Assembly (NCBI RefSeq): GCF_947166415.1
Contig: NZ_CAMVEE010000010.1
Span: forward strand, 1 to 56,905
Source: an uncultured Methanobrevibacter sp.
GTDB taxonomy: Archaea; Methanobacteriota; Methanobacteria; Methanobacteriales; Methanobacteriaceae
Reading direction: 5' to 3'
Length of the DNA stretch: 56,905 nt
Shown: piece by piece, positions 1 to 8,729 of the stretch
Numbering within the stretch: position 1 is the stretch's first letter
How the letters are laid out: each line of letters opens with the position of its first letter
The notes under the pieces: model-generated
The model's input: only the letters and a program-made list of their open reading frames with translations
What the model was told of the DNA's origin: nothing
Database searches by the model: none
Position numbers and translations under genes: made by a program

Positions 1-16
1 CATACTTGACATATTT
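1..16. repeat. Left terminal direct repeat, probable attL core
   Basis: CATACTTGACATATTT is repeated exactly at 56890-56905, the last bases of the window. The right copy lies 81 bp upstream of the integrase start, the usual place for a provirus attachment site. The repeat may extend beyond the window. No tRNA gene is visible at either copy, so the integration target cannot be named. Confidence 0.6.
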
Positions 17-382
17 GTTTACCCGACACTTTTTGTATAAAATGCTCATATAAAAATTGGTCAAAACGAATATATTAAATTTGTCAAATAGGAGTAAGTT
101 TCCACCAACCAAGTAGAGCACATGATAATTTAATATATAATATTTTGGTCATGAGAGTATATTAAAGTAAGTATTGATTGCAGATTGTCGGATGAATAAA
201 GTTTAATATTTTTGAAACCGGATTTTCTTCGTGACTGATGAAACAAACAATTCATGATGATGAATACGCATTTTAAAAAACTGGAATAAATATAACTGCA
301 GGACGCGAAAATAATATGTGAAAGAATATCCTCTGTGTTTGATTAGGAGAATTAAGGATATACTTTCATTAAAGCGATTGGA
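17..382. other. Left-end non-coding region
   Basis: There is no convincing reading frame here. The DNA is A+T-rich with scattered TATA-like strings and no strong hairpin. It separates the terminal repeat from the first leftward gene, whose 3' end is at 383. Confidence 0.5.
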
Positions 383-1174
383 TTAAATTGTGTTATTTAT
401 AACTCTTATATCCTCAGTCAAGTCATAATTAGATATTGTATTACCAACTATATTGATTACATATGGATAATTAAAATTAAATAATATGGTTGTTTTTATT
501 CTTCCTACTTCAGAATAAGCATATGCATTAAAACAGTAAGGTAAACTTCTATGTTCAGTAATATTTTCATATCCTTTCATTCTGAGATATTCTTTTAATA
601 AAAATGTATTCCTTTTTGCATTATTGTCAAAAGCATAATCTCTATACTTCATAACATATATTTCAGATTGCCTATCATTTTTTGATAAAGCTACAATGGA
701 TGAATAAGATTCATCACTACTAGGATAACTTCCTATATCATAATAGTCTGGACAATCAAAAGATAAACCATTTTTATTAATATGTCTTGTATTCATTTTA
801 TTTCCTCCAGTTACTTTTCCATTACTAAAACTATAACCACAGAATCCACAATTGATGGCTGATCCATTTAATTTATGGCCACATTCAGGACAATATTTTG
901 ACTTATTATATGAAGTATAACTAAAATTAGATGATGAATATCCTGGATATTCATAATTACAATATGGACATTTTTTTGCCACTTCATTAATTCTATGATT
1001 GCAGTTAGGACAATTTTTCCATTTAATGCCTGAAGTTTTGTTAAAAGTATTTGCAGGTCTTTTGGCTTGGTTACTTGCATGTGAATTTTGTGGGTTATTT
1101 GAATTGCTTCCACTAAATAACGCACAACCTACTACAATAATTAATATTATTGCTATTATTAATAGTATTGACAT
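383..1174 (-). CDS. Membrane-anchored double zinc-ribbon protein
   Basis: The 263-residue product starts with one hydrophobic segment (about residues 1-20), followed by a low-complexity Asn/Ser linker. Two zinc ribbons follow, each a CxxC pair plus a CxxC pair (Cys55/58 with 69/72, and 95/98 with 109/112). The remaining 120 residues form a predicted soluble domain that I cannot assign; it recalls the PsbP/DcrB-like tails seen on methanogen zinc-ribbon proteins. The start is supported by AAAGGAG eight bases upstream. It is the last gene of a leftward run containing the DUF2085 protein and two small membrane peptides. Function unknown; a membrane-bound metal or redox sensor is possible. Confidence 0.75.
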   Translation of the reverse strand: MSILLIIAIILIIVVGCALFSGSNSNNPQNSHASNQAKRPANTFNKTSGIKWKNCPNCNHRINEVAKKCPYCNYEYPGYSSSNFSYTSYNKSKYCPECGHKLNGSAINCGFCGYSFSNGKVTGGNKMNTRHINKNGLSFDCPDYYDIGSYPSSDESYSSIVALSKNDRQSEIYVMKYRDYAFDNNAKRNTFLLKEYLRMKGYENITEHRSLPYCFNAYAYSEVGRIKTTILFNFNYPYVINIVGNTISNYDLTEDIRVINNTI

Positions 1175-1294
1175 TATTTGTCTCCTTTTAAATATTTAAT
1201 TTTTAAAATTAATTTAATTATTTTTGTATTGGATTATGATAATTAAAATTGTTTATAAAAATTAATTAATCGAAAATTGTCTTATTGGTATAAG

Positions 1295-1372
1295 TTATTG
1301 GTCCATATTACATTCAGAACATACGACCCATACAATACCACATACAAAAATCAATCCTATCAAAGCTAACAT
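1295..1372 (-). CDS. 25-residue membrane peptide A
   Basis: This short frame encodes one transmembrane helix followed by a cysteine-containing tail (CSECNMDQ). A GGGTGAT ribosome binding site lies eight bases upstream of the ATG. Its N-terminal half resembles peptide B just upstream (MLALIGLIFVCG versus MVAILAFIGLLVCVG), so the two look like a tandem duplication. No known family recognised; support rests on the start signal and the paralogy. Confidence 0.45.
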   Translation of the reverse strand: MLALIGLIFVCGIVWVVCSECNMDQ

Positions 1373-1401
1373 ATTTTATCACCCTATCTAAAATCTTACA
1401 T

Positions 1402-1482
1402 TTAATTTTGTAAATCTGAACATGAAGATGCACAGACACCAACACAGACTAATAAACCTATAAATGCTAATATTGCAACCAT
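1402..1482 (-). CDS. 26-residue membrane peptide B
   Basis: One predicted transmembrane helix ends in VGVCASSCSDLQN. The GGTGAT ribosome binding site overlaps the stop codon of the DUF2085 gene, only four bases away, which suggests translational coupling. It is paralogous to peptide A at 1295-1372; both carry short Cys-containing tails. Function unknown. Confidence 0.45.
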   Translation of the reverse strand: MVAILAFIGLLVCVGVCASSCSDLQN

Positions 1483-1486
1483 ACTA

Positions 1487-1819
1487 TCACCAAAACATCA
1501 TGTCTAACATCATAAATACATAAATATATCCAAATCCAAATAATAATCCAGTTATTAATCTTCGCAAATTATTGCTTAAATAGGAAGTATGTTTTTGAAC
1601 TAAACCATCAACAATCATTGGAATCCATAAAAGAATCATCAAATAAAAGTTTTCAAATTGTACTAATAATGAAAAAGGCAATCCAATTAATACACCAAAT
1701 ATTATTCCACTACAACGGGCACAAAATGGAAACTGATATTTTCCAATGAAAAAACTTCTTTCAGGCTTTTGATGACATAAATGACTTCCAATTTTAAATA
1801 CAAATTCATAAATGCCCAT
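1487..1819 (-). CDS. DUF2085 family membrane protein
   Basis: The 110-residue product has the DUF2085 signature: a CHQKPERSFF stretch at Cys15 and the PFCARCSG motif at Cys33/Cys36, followed by two or three transmembrane helices. The family is common in methanogens and Firmicutes and has no proven function; the conserved Cys/His residues suggest metal binding at the membrane. The stop codon overlaps the ribosome binding site of the small peptide downstream, so the group is probably one leftward operon. Confidence 0.7.
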   Translation of the reverse strand: MGIYEFVFKIGSHLCHQKPERSFFIGKYQFPFCARCSGIIFGVLIGLPFSLLVQFENFYLMILLWIPMIVDGLVQKHTSYLSNNLRRLITGLLFGFGYIYVFMMLDMMFW

Positions 1820-2090
1820 AAACCAATACTTCCATAATTTTTTAATAATACCGTATTATTATTAATTTATGTATAATTTCTTCAATTATTAAGTTTAAAA
1901 TCCTATATATATATATATATATCGATTTTGTTTTTTTAACATCATTAAGCTATTATTTTTAAATAATAATGAAATTAAGATTTTTATTAAGATTTACATT
2001 AATTTTCCATTGAGCTATGAATTTGAATTTGAGAAGATTGTTGTATGTTAAAAAATTAGTTAAGGATATATTTTAACTACATTAAATTTA
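1820..2090. other. Intergenic region with TA repeat
   Basis: No gene is seen between the divergent DUF2085 and portal genes. A (TA)n run spans about 1904-1921. The right end passes into the late-type promoter listed at 2091-2136. Confidence 0.5.
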
Positions 2091-2136
2091 TTACTTATTT
2101 TATATAAAAATTATAATAAATAATATAATAAAATAT
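2091..2136 (+). promoter_or_regulatory. Late-type TATA promoter of the portal gene
   Basis: TTTATATAAAA at 2098-2108 is followed by the ATAATAAAATAT string shared with other virion-gene leaders in this window (3459, 7485, 9498, 30314, 34079, 38967, 39314). The TATA box lies about 50 bases before the portal ATG, giving a short leader with a TGATTATC ribosome binding site. Confidence 0.5.
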
Positions 2137-2152
2137 TTTGGAAATGATTATC

Positions 2153-3454
2153 ATGGGACTTACTGATTATATCAAAACAAGATTGCTGAATAATCGTGTA
2201 GAACAGTATAATACTAAGCGTAGCTATTGGGGTGAAGATGAAAGGCAGCCTAGAACTGATGGGATAAATACTGGTCTTGACTTGCCTGATGTGCTCCCTC
2301 CGGTAATTAATAAGACAATAGCTAATGCTCGTTATGCTGTTAAGCTTGACGGTTATACTTCAGGAATTTTGAAAAATAGAATTGATAAGGCTAATGTTAA
2401 TATGGTGCTTGTTGATAAGGAAAATAAGTTATCTCAAGAGCAGAAATTAACTTTAATTTTATGGGCTCGGAAAATTGACATCAGCCAAGTAGCTAAAAAT
2501 ATTCTGCAAGGTGGAATGGTTGATGGGGAAGGCCTAATTAAACCTGTGCAACGTTGGGATAAAAGTATTGGAAAATATGTTAAACCTATCTTTTTAGAAA
2601 TTGGAGCACATGGCTATGGATTAAAGAAAGAGTTTAATGATGATAATGAAGTGCAGCTATATCTTCATGAAATGCCTAAGGATATTGTTGCTGGATCTCC
2701 TGAAGAGTTCGCTAATTATGTTAGTGTTGAAGAGGGAACATTAACGGTTAAGTACGAACCTGAAGAGGTTATTAACTTCATGTATAATGAAATCTACTGT
2801 GAAGCTCAAAGCATTATCTTAAATTGTCTTGATGATATTTATCATAAATGTAATTTGGAGAGAAACCAGGTAGAGAGAATTAATAAGGATAATATTATTG
2901 AAGTTAAGCCTGCGATGGATGCGAACGGTCAACCGTATATTACTGAACTTTCATCCACTGCTAAGGAAAATCTTTATGCTGATTATGGAACTACTGCGGG
3001 AAGTAATGTAGCTATTGTACCTCCAGGAATTGAATCTAAAATCCTTGGGGGTAACAACTACCAGTCTGACTATACTAGGCAAACTGAAATATTTAGGAAT
3101 AATATTTTAAGGACTTTTGTAACTCCGCAATCTCAAGCGGGTAATGAAAAGTCTAATCAGAATGTGGCCGAGTACATTAACGATTCGGCTATTACAGGTT
3201 TCATTGTTAATGTGGCCAATGACCAGAAATGGGTGTTAAAGTATTGCAATCAGCTATTGAACTTGCAGTTGGAGTTAATGGGTATTAGTGAAACTTTAGA
3301 TATTTATTTCAGCTATTCAAGAGATGATGTTTTAAGATACATTATGGAACTTTCTTCTGAAGGTGATGAGATTTATAAAAACTATTTAAGTAACTTTGAA
3401 GAGGAACAGCCTGTTGGTGAAAGGATTGTAACTGAAAGTGGTGTTGAAGTATAA
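2153..3454 (+). CDS. Portal protein (putative)
   Basis: The 433-residue protein is the right size for a siphovirus-type portal and is followed directly by a protease-scaffold gene, the standard neighbour. The C-terminal half has the portal-like layout of a long charged helix ending in a Gln/Asn-rich stretch (TPQSQAGNEKSNQNVAEY). The product would form the dodecameric DNA entry ring of the head and bind the large terminase encoded at 42710. I chose the ATG at 2153 because GATTATC precedes it at the spacing seen in other genes here; an upstream TTG at 2138 is less likely. Assignment rests mainly on size and context. Confidence 0.6.
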   Translation: MGLTDYIKTRLLNNRVEQYNTKRSYWGEDERQPRTDGINTGLDLPDVLPPVINKTIANARYAVKLDGYTSGILKNRIDKANVNMVLVDKENKLSQEQKLTLILWARKIDISQVAKNILQGGMVDGEGLIKPVQRWDKSIGKYVKPIFLEIGAHGYGLKKEFNDDNEVQLYLHEMPKDIVAGSPEEFANYVSVEEGTLTVKYEPEEVINFMYNEIYCEAQSIILNCLDDIYHKCNLERNQVERINKDNIIEVKPAMDANGQPYITELSSTAKENLYADYGTTAGSNVAIVPPGIESKILGGNNYQSDYTRQTEIFRNNILRTFVTPQSQAGNEKSNQNVAEYINDSAITGFIVNVANDQKWVLKYCNQLLNLQLELMGISETLDIYFSYSRDDVLRYIMELSSEGDEIYKNYLSNFEEEQPVGERIVTESGVEV

Positions 3455-3458
3455 TAAA

Positions 3459-3507
3459 TATTTATATAAAATAAGTAATAAAATATATAATAAATAATAT
3501 AATAAAA
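3459..3507 (+). promoter_or_regulatory. Late-type promoter of the protease-scaffold gene
   Basis: TTTATATAAAATAAG is followed by repeated AATAATATAATAAAA. It is nearly the same sequence as the portal promoter and sits immediately after the portal stop codon. Confidence 0.5.
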
Positions 3508-3518
3508 ATGTGATAATG

Positions 3519-4475
3519 ATGAGACATGAACTTTTTGAAGTCGGATCCTATGACTACTCCGACCTGGACGATAGACTTGACAAACCTGTTGAATGGACTG
3601 AAGATGATCTAAAGCTAATAGCTGAAAATTACCGTGGAGGAATTCCACTAACTTCAGAACATGGCAATATCTACGTTGGCATTGGAAATAATATTGAATA
3701 CGAGGAAGGAAAGCTATTCATTGAAGTTCCGGATGAACTGGATATGGAAGGAAAAGGATTATCTCCTAAAGTTGATGTCTTATTAAAAAATAATGGAGAT
3801 TCATTTGGAATTGATACTATGAGCTTAATAGACGTAGGCGTTACTAAACACCCAAGAAAAATAAGACTTTTGAATTCTGAAATAACTGGTGAAACTGGAA
3901 ATCCAAATCCAGAACCAACACCTCAAGCACAGCCACAGCCACCTGCGAAAGACACTAATGTAGCAACTAGCTTATTGTTAGAGAAGTTGCAAGGTAAGGA
4001 TGCTGAGATTGGAAAGCTTCAGGATGAAATAAATAATCTAAAAGAAGAATCTAAAAAATATGATGAGATAAAAAAAGCTATTGAAGAAAATAAGGAATTC
4101 ATAGATTCTAAAGATGACATTCTAAAAGAATTATCTGAATTAAGAAAAGCTGAAAATGAAAGGAAAATAAAAGAGTACGAAGCTAAGTATAACTTTAACT
4201 ATAATGAGAATGCTCAGGATAAAGAGATAATAGATAAGCTATTGTCCGGTGATGTTGATATGGAGCTGATGGAAAAGCTAGCTGAGAGAAGAATAAAAAT
4301 TGAAGCTAGTAATGATGGTTCCACACCTGGAGGAAGAAATCCTGCAAACTCTGGTGATGTAGGTGAAACTGGAGAAACAGGAAGCGCCGGAGATGAGAAT
4401 GCACCTTCTTTCACAACCCGTGAAGAATATAATAAGATATTAAAAGATATGGGTTTTAACCGCACAAGAATTTAG
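3519..4475 (+). CDS. Capsid maturation protease-scaffold fusion
   Basis: The N-terminal 125 residues look like a prohead serine protease: LTSEHGN supplies a candidate catalytic His, and a GLSPK plus MSLIDVGVTKHPR region resembles the end of such domains. A Pro/Gln linker (NPEPTPQAQPQPPAK) follows, then a long charged coiled coil (about 150-255) and a short C-terminal tail, the usual protease-delta-domain-scaffold order. The protein would organise the procapsid and then be cleaved. I chose ATG 3519 because GTGAT ends four bases upstream, as in neighbouring genes. The tail contains a short GETGETG string like the collagen-type repeats elsewhere in the element. Confidence 0.65.
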   Translation: MRHELFEVGSYDYSDLDDRLDKPVEWTEDDLKLIAENYRGGIPLTSEHGNIYVGIGNNIEYEEGKLFIEVPDELDMEGKGLSPKVDVLLKNNGDSFGIDTMSLIDVGVTKHPRKIRLLNSEITGETGNPNPEPTPQAQPQPPAKDTNVATSLLLEKLQGKDAEIGKLQDEINNLKEESKKYDEIKKAIEENKEFIDSKDDILKELSELRKAENERKIKEYEAKYNFNYNENAQDKEIIDKLLSGDVDMELMEKLAERRIKIEASNDGSTPGGRNPANSGDVGETGETGSAGDENAPSFTTREEYNKILKDMGFNRTRI

Positions 4476-4535
4476 CTATGATGGTGTTTTAATTGCTTTT
4501 TCACCGGAGTTAAAAATTTTTGATATGTAGGAAAA

Positions 4536-5066
4536 CTCGTTATTCATAATCGGGGAGAAGTTGTTTTTACTTCTCCTTAACTATCTTGCATTGAAACCCT
4601 TAATGCCTAATTAAGGGGGGACAAGCCCCCCCCCTTTAATTACCCATGAGGCCAATGCAAGGAATTAAAGTTTATCAAAACTTAACCCTCGAACCGACCG
4701 GTAAACGGTCGGTTCTTAAATTTGACGAATTCATCTATGCCAAATTCATAAACTCGGAACAGGGGACAAGCCCCTGTTCCTCGGGCGTGACATGGCTATT
4801 ATTGTTAGATCTATAGTATTGGCCTTTCGCTTACGCTCAAGGCGTCCAGTCCTCGCTTTCGCTCGGACGGAACATAATCTTTTATTAGTTGTCTACCTAC
4901 ACAACCCCAACAAGAGTCTATTCTATCCTATAGTATTGCTCGCCAATTCTATTCACCCAGGCCTCCCACAGATGCCTCCCTTCGGTCGGCATCGGGTCGG
5001 CCTGGGCGAATTGGCTCGCTTATAACATGAGTACGGCAAGACATCATGACTCCAAGGAGACTCATT
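4536..5066. ncRNA. Candidate large structured RNA
   Basis: This block has no credible protein and is packed with stem-loops. G+C over 4681-5040 is about 49% by direct count, well above the A+T-rich neighbours. Stems seen: 4554-4576 (8 bp); 4585-4593 closing with 4653-4661 around a 13-bp G/C-rich stem (4608-4642); 4691-4700 with 4706-4715 (perfect 10 bp); 4756-4765 with 4771-4780 (perfect 10 bp); small stems in 4822-4867; and a three-tier hairpin 4942-5015. Two loops share GGGGACAAGCCCC. CTATAGTATTG occurs twice (4811, 4929). The transcribed strand is unknown, though plus is likely. A GOLLD/ROOL-like phage RNA is one possibility; a hairpin-rich mobile repeat is the alternative. Confidence 0.55.
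4942..5015. other. Three-tier GC-rich hairpin
   Basis: GCCAATTC (4942-4949) pairs with GAATTGGC (5008-5015), CCCAGGCC (4956-4963) with GGCCTGGG (4999-5006), and GATGCC (4971-4976) with GGCATC (4988-4993). The tiers are nested around an 11-base loop containing TTCGG. This is the strongest single structure in the candidate RNA. Confidence 0.75.
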
Positions 5067-5297
5067 CTTTTTTTAAAATTGCAATCATTTAAATTAATAA
5101 AAATTTTTAAATATAAAATTAATCCATAGTTATTATTATGTGTATTTGTGTAGTAGCATCCCCAAGATTATAAAAGACTTTTTTTAATACCAAAAACTAT
5201 CTTAGAACTTTTGGTCAGGTAAACACCATTAGCTACTGCTTTCGATAGTTTTTCAAAATTCAACACTTTAAACAATTTATTAAAGGAGACTAATCTT

Positions 5298-6667
5298 ATG
5301 GGAGATTCTATTAAACAAGAAACACAAGGAGTAAATTTACTGAGGGGAAACCCTAAAAAAGCAGTCATGAAATTATCATTGCCATTAATGCTGTCAATGA
5401 TGGTAATTTCATTGTATAATATCATCGATTCATTCTGGGTAGCTGGACTCGGTGCAGACCAGCTTGCAGCGGTCGGATTTGTAATACCATTGGAATTTTT
5501 AATAATAAGCATAGGAACAAGCCTTGGTGCTGGAATAACATCCGTCGTTTCCAAATACATCGGAGAGAAAAACGATAAGCTAGCAGACAATTCCGCAGCC
5601 CATGGAGTGTTACTGTCATTGATCTTTTCAGTTATTGTAACAGTAATTTTTTCAGTATTTGCAAAAGAACTGCTAATGCTGATGGGGGCAAGGGGTCCTA
5701 GTTTAGGATATGCTCTTGACTATGGCCATATCTATTTTATCGCTAGTATATTTGTAGTAATGCCGAATGCACTGTACGGACTTTTAAGATCCGAAGGAGA
5801 CACCAAAAGGACAATGTATGTCATGGTTCTCTGCGCAATTGTAAACATGGTGCTTGATCCGATTTTCATATACACTTTCAACATGAAAATGTTTGGAGCG
5901 GCCTTATCAACAATCATTTCATTAGCTATTGTCCTTGCAATAATAATATATTGGATTTACATAAAAAAGGACACATATCTGAATCCTACATTGGCAAATT
6001 TTGATTATGAATCATTTATCATTAAAGATATGCTTAAGGTGGCCATTCCGTCAATCTGTGAGATGATATTCATAACATGCATTACGGCGATAATGCATTT
6101 CATAATCCTGGCAGTTTCAACAACTGATTCGGTTGCTGTATTTGAAAACGGCTGGAGAATGGTGACATTAGCCACTGAACCTATGATGGCAATATCAACA
6201 GCATTAATTTCAATAGTCGCTGCAAACTACGGCGCAGGGAACTTCAAAAACATGAAAGCTGCATATGATTATGCCATGAAAATAGGAACGCTGCTTGGAG
6301 TGGTGGCACTCGTAATCTTTTTAGTCTTTGCACCACAAATAGCATACATATCTCATATGGCGCAAGCTCAAGACTTTTGGAACCGACAATTGAATTTTTC
6401 CACATATTCGCATGGTTCTTTATAGTATTTCCAGGAGGAATCATTTCAACATACGTATTCCAGGGGCTGGGCAAAGGAACACATTCACTGGCCTTTACTA
6501 TTATTCGTGAGGCAATATGTGCAACAGTCTTTGCAGTGCTCTTTGGAATAGTATTTGATTGGGGAATAAATGGAGTATGGTTCGGAATACTTGTAGGATA
6601 CACAATCGGAGGATTAATAGCCATTGTCTATGCAAATAATTATCTAGGAAAAATGGTGAAAGCATGA
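5298..6667 (+). pseudogene. MATE-family multidrug exporter, frameshifted
   Basis: The MATE (NorM/DinF-like) antiporter is read in two frames: 5298-6425 covers most of the helices and 6377-6667 the last ones. The first frame opens with PKKAVMKLSLPLMLSMMVIS and GADQLAAVGFVIP, typical of the first MATE helices. Around the T4 run near 6375 the frame slips; downstream the other frame continues with LEPTIEFFHIFAWFF, as expected for the family. A one-base indel therefore inactivates the gene, unless it is a sequencing error. The start has AAAGGAG upstream. The last codon overlaps the next gene by ATGA, so the two were an operon: an exported-drug pump plus an acetyltransferase. Confidence 0.8.
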
Positions 6668-7296
6668 AATATAAAATAACAGACATCAAAGCTGATGAAT
6701 TGCCCTTCGGCGATTTTTTAACATCAAGATACTCAATGACAGTTAGAGTTAAAGCAGAAGAATGTTATGAAATGTCCAAAATGGAAAACATTCCTTTCTT
6801 TAATCTGACAGCTGCCTGCATTCTGGAAGCAATAAATGAAATACCTGAATTCAAATTAAGAATCAAGGACAGTGATATCATTGAATATGACCACATCAAT
6901 GCAGTAAGTCCGATAATGCAGGAAGATTATAGCATTCGTGAAATTGAGATAGTTCCCCCGTCCGAGTTTGAAGATATCTATAAATGGAATGATTATGTTG
7001 AAAACAAGAAAGCAAACATTGAGGACAATCAGTTTCTGGTTGAGCCTATGATGAGAGATGAGCTTCCAATTGCAAACTTGTCTTGCATTCCATGGATTGA
7101 CTTTGATTCAATGACAAACATCATCGCAAGTCCAAATCAGATAATGCCTGTAATCAGCTGGGGAAAACTGGTTGACGGTAGAATACCAATTTCTATGACT
7201 GCAAGTCATGTGTTTATATTCGGATGGCATTTCAAACTGTTCTATGAAAAGACAGAAGAATATTTAACAAATCCTGAAAGGTTATTTGAAAAATAA
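6664..7296 (+). CDS. Chloramphenicol acetyltransferase-like (CAT fold) protein
   Basis: The 210-residue product matches the length and layout of trimeric CAT enzymes, with the conserved YSMTVRV, FNLTAACILEAINEIPEFKL and SCIPWIDFDS stretches. The C-terminal catalytic motif, normally HHxxxDGxH, reads SHVFIFGWH: the catalytic His is kept, but the Asp that supports the active site is replaced by Phe. It may acetylate another acceptor or be inactive. ATGA overlap with the MATE gene indicates translational coupling. The gene appears to be cargo inserted between head and fibre genes. Confidence 0.7.
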   Translation: MKYKITDIKADELPFGDFLTSRYSMTVRVKAEECYEMSKMENIPFFNLTAACILEAINEIPEFKLRIKDSDIIEYDHINAVSPIMQEDYSIREIEIVPPSEFEDIYKWNDYVENKKANIEDNQFLVEPMMRDELPIANLSCIPWIDFDSMTNIIASPNQIMPVISWGKLVDGRIPISMTASHVFIFGWHFKLFYEKTEEYLTNPERLFEK

Positions 7297-7384
7297 TCCA
7301 TTCAATTTCCTTTTTTAATTTTAGCATAATCTGTAATTTAAATCAACAACTACATTTTAGTTTCCATTTCCTGAAACATATTTC

Positions 7385-7484
7385 ACATTAACGGCAGGCA
7401 TTGTTAATGTTGGTTTCATCTAAAAACTTGCATATATATCGGGAAAAAAAGTAATCGTTATTCCAGATATCAAACCGTTAATGT
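7385..7484. repeat. Dyad repeat unit U1
   Basis: ACATTAACG (7385-7393), a central CATATATATC (7431-7440) and CGTTAATGT (7476-7484) are spaced about 50 bases either side of the centre. The same geometry recurs in five other copies. This one lies between the MATE/CAT cargo and the fibre module, just upstream of a late promoter. Confidence 0.7.
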
Positions 7485-7535
7485 TATTACTTATTTTATT
7501 ATATAATTTATATAAAAAGGATAATAAAATATTAA
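7485..7535 (+). promoter_or_regulatory. Late-type promoter of the fibre module
   Basis: TTACTTATTTTAT and TTTATATAAAAA (7507-7517) followed by ATAATAAAATAT repeat the portal promoter elements. The TATA box is about 28 bases from the ATG at 7538, which suggests a leaderless transcript. Confidence 0.45.
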
Positions 7536-7537
7536 TC

Positions 7538-8728
7538 ATGACATTGCAGAAAAAATTACAAATCAATATTGTCATGAGCAATTACAACCAGAGGAGCAGT
7601 AGCTATTCATCCAGCTATGATTATATCTTCTTGGACAATCTAGCCAGCAGTTCTTATTCCAATCTTTTCAGAAGTGATTTGAAAAACCTGAAAATCAAAA
7701 CAATTGGTGGTAGTGAATGTCAGGCATTATACATTCCAACTTACGGATCACAGCCTGCGGCCATTTTAGTTAGAGTTCCGGTTGGCCAGATTTCACAAAC
7801 CACAAAGCTATTGCTGGACGTCCATGATACAGGAACAACCTTCTCAAGCACATTATCAACTGGAGGGGATGTGTTAATGTTTGATGCAAACTCTGATACA
7901 TACTCACAATTTTTCATGAACTACTCAGGTTTATCATCAAACAATGACTCAACAGATGGAGGTCATTTTCTTAGAGCTAGATTTGTTCCAAACCTTGAAG
8001 GAACTTCTCCAACTGATTTAATTACAACATTTGCTTCAGGTCAATCTTTAAGTAACAACCGTGTTACTGTAGCCAGATTTAAACGTATTGGGGGAAATGT
8101 TGATGTTAATGATAATGCAACATATCATGGTTCAACTTTTGGAAATGTCATGATGCAAGCTGATGGCAGTCTCACAACTTATGGAGTAGATACGAAAGGC
8201 ACAATATGCTACTGGGCAGATGAGGAAAAGGACTATTGCATGTTTAATGGTGCTGAGACTTTAGTAATGGCAAGTTCCTTTGATGCTTATGCTTCAGGCA
8301 GTGACGAGGAGGGAAATTATAAACAATATCACCGTCACGGCCGTGTAGGTACAGGAACCTCAAACAGCTCAGATTACCTGGAAGGATTCAGCAGAAACAA
8401 TACTGGTAAGATTTATGAAACCAATTATGCGGAAATTCAAATCTCTCCAACATTTTATGCTACAACTGATTTCGAAGATTTCAATTATGTTGATCTAAAA
8501 TGGTTGTTAGTATTTCCATCTCCATTGTTTGCAGCCAATGGAATTCCTCAAGTAACAGTAACAAAAAGAGATAAAACTGGAATTCGCCTATATAAAGGAA
8601 GTCATGAATACACTAAGGCCTACAAAGGCTCAACGTTAATGTGGGACGCTAATGATAGTGACATGGACGATACTGGACTTCATATTCCAGATAAAATAAT
8701 TAATCATAATTGGGATTGGGTGTTTTAA
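7538..8728 (+). CDS. Virion fibre/appendage protein, Ser-rich N-terminus (putative)
   Basis: This protein of about 396 residues has no recognised domain. It has a Ser/Tyr-rich N-terminus followed by beta-rich sequence with many Asp, Gly and Thr, typical of secreted or virion surface proteins, and no transmembrane helix. It is the first gene of a rightward fibre module extending to 14967. The start is uncertain: ATG 7538 sits where a leaderless transcript would begin, and ATG 7574 (MSNYNQ) is an alternative. An ORF reading from 7481 would include the promoter. Role as a structural or adhesion protein is inferred from context. Confidence 0.5.
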   Translation: MTLQKKLQINIVMSNYNQRSSSYSSSYDYIFLDNLASSSYSNLFRSDLKNLKIKTIGGSECQALYIPTYGSQPAAILVRVPVGQISQTTKLLLDVHDTGTTFSSTLSTGGDVLMFDANSDTYSQFFMNYSGLSSNNDSTDGGHFLRARFVPNLEGTSPTDLITTFASGQSLSNNRVTVARFKRIGGNVDVNDNATYHGSTFGNVMMQADGSLTTYGVDTKGTICYWADEEKDYCMFNGAETLVMASSFDAYASGSDEEGNYKQYHRHGRVGTGTSNSSDYLEGFSRNNTGKIYETNYAEIQISPTFYATTDFEDFNYVDLKWLLVFPSPLFAANGIPQVTVTKRDKTGIRLYKGSHEYTKAYKGSTLMWDANDSDMDDTGLHIPDKIINHNWDWVF

Positions 8729-8729
8729 A

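Noticed and set aside
1..16. Terminal repeat as an assembly overlap of a circular contig
   Set aside because: Sixteen bases is shorter than usual assembly overlaps, and the integrase lies beside the right copy, so attachment sites are more likely; not excluded.
1904..1921. TA repeat as a possible seventh dyad unit
   Set aside because: It contains ATATATATC but lacks the ACATTAAC and GTTAATGT arms at the required distance.
4792..5025. 77-codon open frame inside the GC-rich block
   Set aside because: No ribosome binding site, odd composition, and it is fully covered by nested hairpins; the block reads better as structured RNA.
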